Source: SAR116 cluster bacterium AG-337-N21 | Lineage (GTDB): Bacteria; Pseudomonadota; Alphaproteobacteria; Puniceispirillales; Marisalimonadaceae | Direction of reading: 5' to 3' | DNA: 64,000 bases | NCBI GenBank assembly: GCA_003282145.1 | Contig: QBZZ01000002.1 | Span: 62,001-126,000 of the forward strand | In this document: positions 1 through 7,987 of the stretch, one piece after another | Layout: each line of letters begins with the position of its first letter | Position numbering within the stretch: the first letter of the stretch is position 1 | Notes under the pieces: model-generated | Databases searched by the model: none | Told to the model about the DNA's origin: nothing | The model's input: only the letters and a program-made list of their open reading frames with translations | Translations under genes and position numbers: made by a program

Positions 1-1
1 T

Positions 2-433
2 CACCGTTCCATGACAGGATTATTACCACAATTAGATTTCAAGCAATCTCCAATTTCAGACGTAGCTTCGGTAATTAACGATAATATGTTAATTGTTATT
101 ATGTTAGAAAGCCCTGAAGCTATTGAAAATGTAGATAGTATTGCTGCAGTTCCTGGTGTGGATGTTATTTTAATAGGTACTAACGATTTATGTATGGAAA
201 TGGGAATTCCAGGAAATTATTCTAATCCAAAAATTAAGGAGGCATATAAAAAAGTTATTAATGCATGCAAAAAATATGGCAAGACCCCAGGAATGGGTGG
301 GGTATATAACGAAGAACTTATGTCAGAATATATTAGTATCGGAATGAAATTTATATTGTCAGGATCTGATCTTTCTTTTATGATGGCCTCTGCTTCACAA
401 AGATCAAATAAATTAAGATCTTTCCAAAAATAA
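2..433 (+). CDS. HpcH/HpaI aldolase/citrate lyase family protein, C-terminal part (5' end outside window)
   Basis: Frame stays open to the window edge (HRSMTGLLPQ...). Motifs IVIMLESPEAIENVDSIAAVPGVDVILIGTNDLCMEMGIPG are typical of HpcH/HpaI aldolases. Confidence 0.85.
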   Translation, partial: HRSMTGLLPQLDFKQSPISDVASVINDNMLIVIMLESPEAIENVDSIAAVPGVDVILIGTNDLCMEMGIPGNYSNPKIKEAYKKVINACKKYGKTPGMGGVYNEELMSEYISIGMKFILSGSDLSFMMASASQRSNKLRSFQK

Positions 434-464
434 AGGATTAATAAATTTTTCTGGAGACTTAAAA

Positions 465-1601
465 ATGAACAAAGTACCTCTTTTTTCATCATTTAAAATT
501 AAATCCAAAAGCTTTAGAAATCGCATAGTTTTGTCTCCTATGTGCCAATATAAAGCTAAAGACGGAGTTATTAGTGATTGGCATTTTCAACATTACTCAA
601 GATTTGCTTTTTCAGGACTAGGCGCTGCTTTCGTTGAAGCTACTGGAGTATCTCCAGAGGGAAGAATTGGACATGGGTGTACAGGTATTTGGAGTGACAG
701 TCATGTTGAAGGATTATCTAAAATTGCGAAAATATTTAATGAATACAATTGTTTAAGTGGTATTCAATTAGCTCATGCTGGAAGAAAAGCCAGCTATTTA
801 AGACCATGGGATGGTGCTTCTCCTATCACTGAAAATGATAAAGTAGAACCCGCTTGGCAAACCATAGGACCAAGTGCAATTCCTATAAATAACAGTTCAC
901 CCGTTCCAAAAGAAATGACAGTTGAAGATATTAATAAAGTAAGGGAGGATTTCAAAAAAGCTGCTCAAAGAGCTGATGAAGCTGGTTTCGATATTATTGA
1001 GATACATGGCGCTCATGGTTATTTATTACATTCCTTTTTCTCTCCACTTTCAAATCAGAGAAATGATCAATATGGAGGAAGTTTTGAAAATAGAATCAGA
1101 TTTGCTATGGAGATAATTGCTGACATCAAGTCTATTTGGCCAAATAATAAACCATTATTTTATAGGTTGTCATCCATTGATGCTCCAGGTCAAGGTGCGA
1201 ACTTAGAAGATAACATTATGTTGGCAAAATCACTCAAAAGTGTTGGTGTAGACGTTATAGATTGTTCTTCGGGTGGTATTACTGGATCCCCAGTTCTTAC
1301 TAAATCTAAGATTATCCCTGGTTTTCAAGTTCCTTATTCTGAAAAAATTAAGAAAGATGCAGAGATAAGCTCAATGGCAGTAGGAGCTATTATAAGCGCA
1401 GATCAAGCGAATGAAATTATTTCAAATAAAAGAGCTGATTTAGTGGCTATGGGAAGAGAGTTACTTGCTGACACACAGTGGGTTTATAAAGCTGCAACAT
1501 ATTTTAACTTAGAAAATGCTAAAGATTATCTCCCTGATAGTTATTCTTTTTATTTATCTAGAAGAGATGAGTATTTAGATAGAGCTGCAAAACCTGCTTA
1601 A
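465..1601 (+). CDS. NADH:flavin oxidoreductase (Old Yellow Enzyme, YqjM/NamA-like)
   Basis: NRIVLSPMCQYKAKDG, GIQLAHAGRKAS, HGAHGYLLHSFFSPLSNQRNDQYGGSFENR. Confidence 0.93.
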   Translation: MNKVPLFSSFKIKSKSFRNRIVLSPMCQYKAKDGVISDWHFQHYSRFAFSGLGAAFVEATGVSPEGRIGHGCTGIWSDSHVEGLSKIAKIFNEYNCLSGIQLAHAGRKASYLRPWDGASPITENDKVEPAWQTIGPSAIPINNSSPVPKEMTVEDINKVREDFKKAAQRADEAGFDIIEIHGAHGYLLHSFFSPLSNQRNDQYGGSFENRIRFAMEIIADIKSIWPNNKPLFYRLSSIDAPGQGANLEDNIMLAKSLKSVGVDVIDCSSGGITGSPVLTKSKIIPGFQVPYSEKIKKDAEISSMAVGAIISADQANEIISNKRADLVAMGRELLADTQWVYKAATYFNLENAKDYLPDSYSFYLSRRDEYLDRAAKPA

Positions 1602-1934
1602 CTAGGTGTTTTTAAAATTGAATTTATAAAAATCAACAGGTTTTAAAAGTTTATTTTGCTGGGCTTCTAAAGCCCCAAGTTTTGCACTTTCCACTGTATA
1701 ACTAACCCAAGCGGGATCTGCCCACATCGCAGCTCTTTTATTTTCTCTATCTCCTGCATTTTCATATACCCAAATATGAGTATACTGGTTTGGGTTGCCA
1801 GTCTCAGTAGTGGCAAAAAGTAATGGTTGGCCCAAGTGTTTAGATTGTACAGGTTTACCTTTTTCGCTGTATAGTTTTAGATGGGTATTAATAGTACCAG
1901 GCCTACATGTATAAGTTCTAACGTCTAAAAGCAT
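1602..1934 (-). CDS. NIPSNAP family protein
   Basis: MLLDVRTYTCRPGTINTHLKLY..., YTHIWVYENAGDRENKRAAMWADPAW. Confidence 0.8.
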   Translation of the reverse strand: MLLDVRTYTCRPGTINTHLKLYSEKGKPVQSKHLGQPLLFATTETGNPNQYTHIWVYENAGDRENKRAAMWADPAWVSYTVESAKLGALEAQQNKLLKPVDFYKFNFKNT

Positions 1935-2008
1935 AAAAATTCCTTAAAATTTATTAAATTATTTAAAAATATTAGCTTTTTTGTATAAGATTGTAAAAGA
2001 TTATTAAC

Positions 2009-2320
2009 TTGTTGAAATATTGGAAAAGCATAGTGATTTCAGGAGAAAAAATTAATACTGTTGAGAGACTTGTCATAGATGCATCGAGAGTTAGTAGATA
2101 TCTAGGTTATCCAAGGAAAGTTCCAATATGGAAATTAATTTTTAATCTTCCAAAAACTTGTTATATATTTCGTGAAAATAATAATTCAGATATAGCAATT
2201 GATATTGAAAACATGATGGGTTCAGCAATTGTACCAGCATTGTCAGAGAAGGAAGCTTTAAATCGTTTAAAAACTTTAATACCTTCAATAATCGTCACAG
2301 GTAATATAGTCAGGTTATGA
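2009..2320 (+). CDS. hypothetical protein (TTG start), overlaps the following DUF188 gene
   Basis: ORF overlapping the next gene by 4 nt; no family recognised. Confidence 0.5.
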   Translation: MLKYWKSIVISGEKINTVERLVIDASRVSRYLGYPRKVPIWKLIFNLPKTCYIFRENNNSDIAIDIENMMGSAIVPALSEKEALNRLKTLIPSIIVTGNIVRL

Positions 2321-2760
2321 AAAAAATTTATGTTGATGCAGATGCATGTCCAGTTAAAGATGAAATAACTAAAGTTGCAATTCGGCATAACATTACTGTT
2401 TTTATGGTTTGTAATGGAGGGATTAGGCCATTTAAAAATAACTTGGTAAAATTAATTATTGTTTCTGAAGGTGCTGATGAAGCGGATAAATGGATACACA
2501 GCAATGTTAAGGTTGACGATATTGTTGTTACTTCAGATATTCCATTAGCATCTAAATGCATAGATAAAGGTGCGTTTGTCTTAAAAAATAACGGGCTGGT
2601 TTTAACAAATACAAATATAGGAAACATTTTAGCTACAAGAGATTTGATGTCTGATCTAAGGTCGTTTGATCCATTTTTAAAAGGTAAAAACAAAGTTTTC
2701 ACAAAGGCAGATAAAGGTAAGTTTTTAAATGCTTTGGATAATTTAATTACTCAAAAATAG
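2317..2760 (+). CDS. YaiI/YqxD family (DUF188) protein
   Basis: MKKIYVDADACPVKDEI...; EGADEADKWI, VVTSDIPLASKCIDKGA. Confidence 0.92.
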   Translation: MKKIYVDADACPVKDEITKVAIRHNITVFMVCNGGIRPFKNNLVKLIIVSEGADEADKWIHSNVKVDDIVVTSDIPLASKCIDKGAFVLKNNGLVLTNTNIGNILATRDLMSDLRSFDPFLKGKNKVFTKADKGKFLNALDNLITQK

Positions 2761-2846
2761 GAACTAATAATTTTATAAAGCTTTTTTTATTTGCTAAATG
2801 ATAGAATTTAGAATATAGCATTGTAACTATCTTAGCCTATGAAGGC

Positions 2847-2924
2847 AGTCAGTAAATCTGACTAATACGATCGACTTACTTGCTCATTTCATGTTCAATC
2901 TAGTCTAGCGTGTTTTGATTGAAC
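2847..2924 (+). promoter_or_regulatory. Structured 5' leader upstream of cspA: two hairpins
   Basis: AGTCAG-TAAAT-CTGACT (2847-2863) and GTTCAATC-N16-GATTGAAC (2893-2924). Confidence 0.45.
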
Positions 2925-2957
2925 AACAAAGCTTAAATTTAAGCGAATAATAAGGAG

Positions 2958-3170
2958 TTGAGTATGCCTAACGGTACAGTAAAATGGTTTAATCCAAATA
3001 AAGGTTTTGGCTTTATAGAACCAGAAGGTGGATCCCAGGACGTTTTTGTTCATATTTCTGCTGTCGAAGCAGCTGGTATGAATACTTTAAATGATGGAGC
3101 TAAAATTAGCTTTGAATTAGAAACTGGAAAGAACGGCAAAGTAGCTGCAGTTAATCTTCAGTCTATGTAA
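2958..3170 (+). CDS. cspA: cold-shock protein (CspA family)
   Basis: NGTVKWFNPNKGFGFIEPEGGSQDVFVHISAVE; the start is more likely the second Met (ATGCCTAACGG, 2964). Confidence 0.95.
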   Translation: MSMPNGTVKWFNPNKGFGFIEPEGGSQDVFVHISAVEAAGMNTLNDGAKISFELETGKNGKVAAVNLQSM

Positions 3171-3191
3171 ACCATCTTAAATCTTTTAATT

Positions 3192-3220
3192 AAAAGGGCC
3201 TTAGGCCCTTTTTTTATTTT
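3192..3220 (+). terminator. Rho-independent terminator of cspA
   Basis: AAAAGGGCC-TTA-GGCCCTTTT followed by TTTATTTT. Confidence 0.92.
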
Positions 3221-3272
3221 GAGGATGAATTAATTTAAGGTATTTTGTTTACTCATTAATGATCTAAAGTGA

Positions 3273-3854
3273 GTGAGTAAAATGAAAACATTAAAATTAA
3301 CACAATCAAATATGGAAAAAAGAATTTCTAGATTTTTGGATTTAGAACCGTTACCTATTCAGATTGATGAAACTATTCCTCAAGCTGGCAAAGACATTGT
3401 GTATGCAAGAAAATTACTTTCAGTTATTGGTTTAGATCCGTCAGAAGGTAAAACACCCATTAATTCAGGTGCACCTATTACTGGCGCTGGAGGAATAACT
3501 ATTACTTTAGCTAAATGTCCTGTTGGCCAAGGCCCAAGTCTTCATAATCATCTTGCAACTTATGAAACTTTTACAGTTCTAGAAGGAGAATTTTTAATTA
3601 AATGGAATGATGACGGTTCAGAAGAACTGACTCTTAAAAAATATGATACTATTTCCATACCACCAGGCGTTTGTAGATCTTTTACTAATGTAGGAAAAGA
3701 AGAAGGTCTTTTACAGGTAATTATTTCTGGTGGAGTTCATGATATGAATGATATTTCATTTACTCCTTATGCGGCTCAAGAGATGAATGAATTAGAACCA
3801 AATCTATCTAAAAAATTTGAGAAAATTGGATTTAAGTTTGACGCTGGCATTTAG
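3273..3854 (+). CDS. cupin domain-containing protein
   Basis: GPSLHNHLATYETFTVLEGEFLIKWNDDG...KKYDTISIPPGVCRSFTNVG. Confidence 0.85.
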   Translation: MSKMKTLKLTQSNMEKRISRFLDLEPLPIQIDETIPQAGKDIVYARKLLSVIGLDPSEGKTPINSGAPITGAGGITITLAKCPVGQGPSLHNHLATYETFTVLEGEFLIKWNDDGSEELTLKKYDTISIPPGVCRSFTNVGKEEGLLQVIISGGVHDMNDISFTPYAAQEMNELEPNLSKKFEKIGFKFDAGI

Positions 3855-3859
3855 CTATT

Positions 3860-4774
3860 TTAGCTCAAAGTACTAACGAGTGGTATTGATACAATTGATA
3901 ATAATGTTGATATCAGTAATGCTCTTGTAATTGCATTTGGGTTAACATCATATTGAGTTGAAAAAACTAGGGCCATTAAACCAACAGGAGCTGCAGCTAC
4001 CATAATAGCGGTTTCAGATATAGAAAATTCAATTTCATTTAAATTCCATATTACTAATATTGCAATTAATGGATGTAATAAAATTTTAAATCCTATAATT
4101 AGATTAGATATTTTTAAGTCTGTTTTTTCAATTTTTTGTGAGAGGATAATTCCTGCTGCAAAAAGCGCACAAGGAGCAGCAGAACCAGAAATAAAGTTTA
4201 AAGCTCTTTCTATACTTAAAGGCAAATTAAAATCTAGAAAAATAATAAATAAGCCTATAAGAACTGCCAATAAGGGTAAATTTGATAATTGCTTGAAAAC
4301 TATATGGCTTAATTCTAAATTTTTATATTTTATGAAGTCTAAGATTATTAAATTAACAACGAGAAAAGCCACATCAAATCCAATTATAGCTATTATAGGA
4401 TCTATTAACTCAGGACCATATTCATTTAAAGCAATTGGATAAACAAATAATAAATGGTTTGCAAAAGATGATGCCATTCCAATTAAAATTGATTCATTCC
4501 ACTTAAGATTAAAAAAATATTTTGCTATAAACATCGCAGCTAAATAAATAATTAATTCAGATATTATGTAGCTTGAAATTAGTAGCCAGTTAACGTTTGA
4601 AAAACTGATTGAAACAGTCATCTTTAAAGTCAGAGCTGGTACTGCTATAACACCTATATATTTAATAATTGACAGAGCGTCTTTGTATTTAAATATTAAT
4701 TTTTTTGCAGAAACATATCCCAGTAATATTAATAGTGCCACAGGTAAAAAAGAATTTATAAGAAGTTGTATCAA
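3860..4774 (-). CDS. AEC family transporter (auxin efflux carrier-like)
   Basis: About 10 TM segments; C-terminal AIMVAAAPVGLMALVFSTQYDVNPNAITRALLISTLLSIVSIPL typical of AEC. Confidence 0.85.
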   Translation of the reverse strand: MIQLLINSFLPVALLILLGYVSAKKLIFKYKDALSIIKYIGVIAVPALTLKMTVSISFSNVNWLLISSYIISELIIYLAAMFIAKYFFNLKWNESILIGMASSFANHLLFVYPIALNEYGPELIDPIIAIIGFDVAFLVVNLIILDFIKYKNLELSHIVFKQLSNLPLLAVLIGLFIIFLDFNLPLSIERALNFISGSAAPCALFAAGIILSQKIEKTDLKISNLIIGFKILLHPLIAILVIWNLNEIEFSISETAIMVAAAPVGLMALVFSTQYDVNPNAITRALLISTLLSIVSIPLVSTLS

Positions 4775-4805
4775 AAATTTTTCTCACATAATTGATTTTA
4801 TAATT

Positions 4806-5696
4806 TTATTTTTTAATTTTTTTTTTTAATTGACTAATTATTAATCCTGCAATTACAATGAGAAAAGCTCCAATTATAGTGTTCTGATTTGGAACTTCAT
4901 TATAAATAAGATAACCCCAAAAAGATGCTAATAGTACAGTTAAATATACAAATGGTGCTGCAAAAGAGGCACTAATTACTTTTAAAGCTTCTATAAATAA
5001 AAAATGACCAATTGTTGCTAATAAACCTAAGCAGAACATTAGAATGGTTTGATAAAAATCAGGCCATTTCCAAAAGTAAATAATAAATGGGGCTGATAAA
5101 AATGTACCAGTTATGGCAGTAAATAAAAGGGTGGTCTGATTAGTATCAGATGAATTAAGAAATTTTGTTGATATAGTAAAAAAAGAAAAACATAAAGCTG
5201 CTAAAAAGGGAAATATAACTGCGTAATTAAATGACTGGCTATTTGGATTTGCTATTATAATTGCACCAATTAATCCAATAACAACGACAATAATTTGAAG
5301 AAACGAGATTTTCTCTTTTAAAATAAAAAATGCTAAAATTGTAGTAATTACTGGTCCTATCATATAAATGGCAATGTTTTCTGCAAAAGGTAGATAAGCT
5401 AAACCTGTAAACATAAAACAAGTAGTAATTAGGAGTAATGCTCCTCTTAAGACTTGTAATACTGGATACTCGCTCATAAGATGTATTTTGGAATATTTAT
5501 TAAATATTATTATTAAAATTATTAATTGAGATAGGTACCTTGCAAATACTACTTGAAAAGGGTTAAAGCTTTGCCCTAACTCTTTCGCTGTTAGTTCCAT
5601 TATTGAAAAAAACAAATAAGTTAATATAAGTAGTAGCGTACCTAGAATTGTATTAGAAAGATTTAGGTTAAAATATTTTTGAATTAAATTTAACAT
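4806..5696 (-). CDS. DMT family (EamA) transporter
   Basis: Two EamA-type repeats; FSIMELTAKELGQSFNPFQVVFARYL. Confidence 0.85.
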   Translation of the reverse strand: MLNLIQKYFNLNLSNTILGTLLLILTYLFFSIMELTAKELGQSFNPFQVVFARYLSQLIILIIIFNKYSKIHLMSEYPVLQVLRGALLLITTCFMFTGLAYLPFAENIAIYMIGPVITTILAFFILKEKISFLQIIVVVIGLIGAIIIANPNSQSFNYAVIFPFLAALCFSFFTISTKFLNSSDTNQTTLLFTAITGTFLSAPFIIYFWKWPDFYQTILMFCLGLLATIGHFLFIEALKVISASFAAPFVYLTVLLASFWGYLIYNEVPNQNTIIGAFLIVIAGLIISQLKKKIKK

Positions 5697-5751
5697 TATT
5701 TAACATATTAAATTTATAAGAAATAGTCATTTAATATTTTGTCTATCAAAC

Positions 5752-5793
5752 AATCAAAAAGAAAAGGACGAAGGATTGGGGTCCTTCGTCCTT
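5752..5793 (-). terminator. Rho-independent terminator of the DUF1127 / sRNA transcript
   Basis: AAGGACGAAGGA-CCCCAA-TCCTTCGTCCTT (perfect 12-bp stem) followed on the minus strand by TTCTTTTTGATT. Confidence 0.88.
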
Positions 5794-5881
5794 GCTTTAT
5801 TAGATGACATAATAGCTACCTTGGGGGAGGATTGATTTCTAAGCTATGTCACCATCTTCAATCAATACTCGAGGGAGGAGG
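5764..5881 (-). ncRNA. Candidate CcsR/'cuckoo'-like anti-SD sRNA in the 3'UTR of a DUF1127 mRNA
   Basis: On the minus strand: CCTCCTCCC (5881-5873), inverted repeat ATTGATT/AATCAAT, TGACATAGCT pairing with AGCTATTATGTCA, CCTCCCCC (5830-5823), then a 12-bp hairpin. Confidence 0.6.
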
Positions 5882-5904
5882 AACGAATATTAATTCTTTA
5901 AAAC

Positions 5905-6159
5905 TTATGCAGCTTCCTTATCGTCAATTTTGTTATCTTGTTTAATTGTTTTACTTACACCTAAGTTACCTGCTGGGAAGTCAACAACGTCCGTTGCATT
6001 GTAAAAATCACCATTTAATACTTGTTGTCTTGTATATCCAATATCGGCTAATGTACGGTCATCTAAGCTAATTAGGGCTTGTCTTGTTCTTGTAATAGCA
6101 ATCTTTTCAAATACTGTTGCAATAAATTCATTTAGTTTAGTTAAAAATGTTTTTTCCAT
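5905..6159 (-). CDS. DUF1127 domain-containing protein
   Basis: RTRQALISLDDRTLADIGYTRQQV is the YjiS-type DUF1127 motif. Confidence 0.88.
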   Translation of the reverse strand: MEKTFLTKLNEFIATVFEKIAITRTRQALISLDDRTLADIGYTRQQVLNGDFYNATDVVDFPAGNLGVSKTIKQDNKIDDKEAA

Positions 6160-6437
6160 CGTCTTTTAATTTTCTTTCTAAAATTAAGAAGAATTATTCC
6201 TTCATTAATAATTATATACTCTAAACAAATAGATAAGAGAACATAGGTAAATGGAAAATAATTATTTCCAAAATGGAAACATTTAACACAATTATAACAT
6301 AATTGACCCTGATTAAGAACGAATATGTCAGGAGTAGTACTTCATTAAAAATTAATTTTTACAATAATGAATAATAAAATTTGCTTAAGTTAATTTAACA
6401 TATAAAATATTTTTAAAGCTCTTAAAAGGAGAATTTT

Positions 6438-6896
6438 TTGTCAAAAGCTTTTTTATTATGGTGGATACAAATAGTTACTGTATCATTTTCTGCTATTTTA
6501 ATTTTTACATATGGTTGGTTTGAAAAACTTTATGATGCAGATCAAACTAAAATTAGTTTTATTATAATTGTAATTTTTATAGCTGCTTCAATTGCTACTG
6601 GTTTTTTAAGTTTCAAATCTAACATAGAGCATAGAACATTAAGTAACTACATATGGTTTTCTTCGGAAACGATGGTTACTTTAGGTTTAATAGGAACAGT
6701 AGCAGGTTTTTTATTAATGTTAAGTTCTGCTTTTGATAATTTAGATGTGAGTAATGTTGAAAATGTTCAAAAGGTAATTTCAAACATGGCCTTGGGCATG
6801 AGTACTGCATTATGTACAACTCTTTCAGGGTTAGTTGGGAGCGTACTAACTAAAATCCAAATGGTAATATTAGAGAATAATTCTAATTATGAGTGA
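6438..6896 (+). CDS. minimal MotA/TolQ/ExbB-like ion-channel protein
   Basis: TTG start with SD AAAAGGAG; TLGLIGTVAGFLLMLSSAF...ISNMALGMSTALCTTLSGLVGSVL resembles TM3/TM4 of the MotA/TolQ/ExbB family. Confidence 0.8.
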   Translation: MSKAFLLWWIQIVTVSFSAILIFTYGWFEKLYDADQTKISFIIIVIFIAASIATGFLSFKSNIEHRTLSNYIWFSSETMVTLGLIGTVAGFLLMLSSAFDNLDVSNVENVQKVISNMALGMSTALCTTLSGLVGSVLTKIQMVILENNSNYE

Positions 6897-7509
6897 TCCT
6901 AGATATAGATCATCTTTTGGTTTTATTGACCTTTTGTTTAATATGTTAATAGGCTTCGTATTTTTATTTATGTTAGCTTTTTTATTAATTAATCCTGTTG
7001 CTAAAAAAGAGACAATTAAACCTAAGGCAGAATATTTTATTGAACTTGAGTGGGATGGAGAAAAACCTTACGATCTTGATGTTTGGGTCAAAGATAACAT
7101 GGGTCACATTGTTAGCTTCAGAAGACCTGATGATGCATTAATTCATCTAGAAAGAGATGACTTGGGAACAGTCAATGACACTTATGTTGATCAAAATGGC
7201 AAAACTGTTTATCTCAAAGAAAATAGGGAGGTCGTAGCAATAAGAACGCCTGAGGCGAGATCTTATTTGGTAACTATACATTTTTACAATGCTAGAAAAT
7301 TCCCAGCGCCGCTTACACATGCAACAGTAAAATTGCTAAAAGTTAATCCTTACAAAGAAGAATATACTAAAAAATTATTTTTTAGTTCTGAAGGGCAGGA
7401 GCTTCCAGCATTTAAATTTAGAGTAGACTATAATGGAATAGTTCATGTCGATCCAACTAATGAGCTCATCATTGATGGAGAAGTGATCAGAAAGAAGAGT
7501 GGTGTATAA
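6889..7509 (+). CDS. MotB/ExbD-like single-TM protein with a DUF2135-like periplasmic domain
   Basis: SFGFIDLLFNMLIGFVFLFMLAFLLIN (TM with Asp), then IELEWDGEKPYDLDVWVKDNMGHIVSF...RSYLVTIHFYNAR. Confidence 0.65.
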   Translation: MSDPRYRSSFGFIDLLFNMLIGFVFLFMLAFLLINPVAKKETIKPKAEYFIELEWDGEKPYDLDVWVKDNMGHIVSFRRPDDALIHLERDDLGTVNDTYVDQNGKTVYLKENREVVAIRTPEARSYLVTIHFYNARKFPAPLTHATVKLLKVNPYKEEYTKKLFFSSEGQELPAFKFRVDYNGIVHVDPTNELIIDGEVIRKKSGV

Positions 7510-7982
7510 TGTTAGACTTTTCGATTAGTTCTGGACAATTAATGTTAATTTGGTCTTTTGCTGGAGCTATATGTTGTTTACCGTTTTTTACAAAAAATAT
7601 ATGGCAAAGATTTTTTACTGTTCCAATTATATTCATAGCAATTTGGTTAAGTTTTTACACAAACCATGAATTCATAGGTCGTCCTATGTATGACAGGCCT
7701 CCTGAACAATTTGTTTATGAACATCATGCGGTTATTTATGATAAAGGTGAAAGATTGATAGTGTTATGGGCTGTAAAAGATGGGATAAATAAACTTTTTA
7801 AATTTCCTCATACAGAACAAAATGAAGAAGCTTTGGATCAAGCTAAAAGAAATGCTGATAGGTCTGGTGTACCTCAAATGGGAGAAATTGTTAAAGAGGA
7901 TCCTATAGATAAAAGATCCAGGAATAATGAATTCACACTAAAAACATATAGATTTCCATTTCAGAAAATGATGCCAAAGTAG
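7509..7982 (+). CDS. small membrane protein, third member of the stator-like operon
   Basis: Start overlaps the stop of the preceding gene; N-terminal TM helices; no family recognised. Confidence 0.7.
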   Translation: MLDFSISSGQLMLIWSFAGAICCLPFFTKNIWQRFFTVPIIFIAIWLSFYTNHEFIGRPMYDRPPEQFVYEHHAVIYDKGERLIVLWAVKDGINKLFKFPHTEQNEEALDQAKRNADRSGVPQMGEIVKEDPIDKRSRNNEFTLKTYRFPFQKMMPK

Positions 7983-7987
7983 TGAAT

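Noticed and set aside
5239-5421. Minus-strand alternate-frame ORF inside the DMT transporter, considered as a frameshift sign
   Set aside because: The transporter frame is continuous and complete; no evidence of disruption.
6438-7982. Zorya-type anti-phage system
   Set aside because: Has a MotA/MotB-like pair but no ZorC, helicase ZorD or ZorE-like gene nearby, and the partner lacks an OmpA domain.
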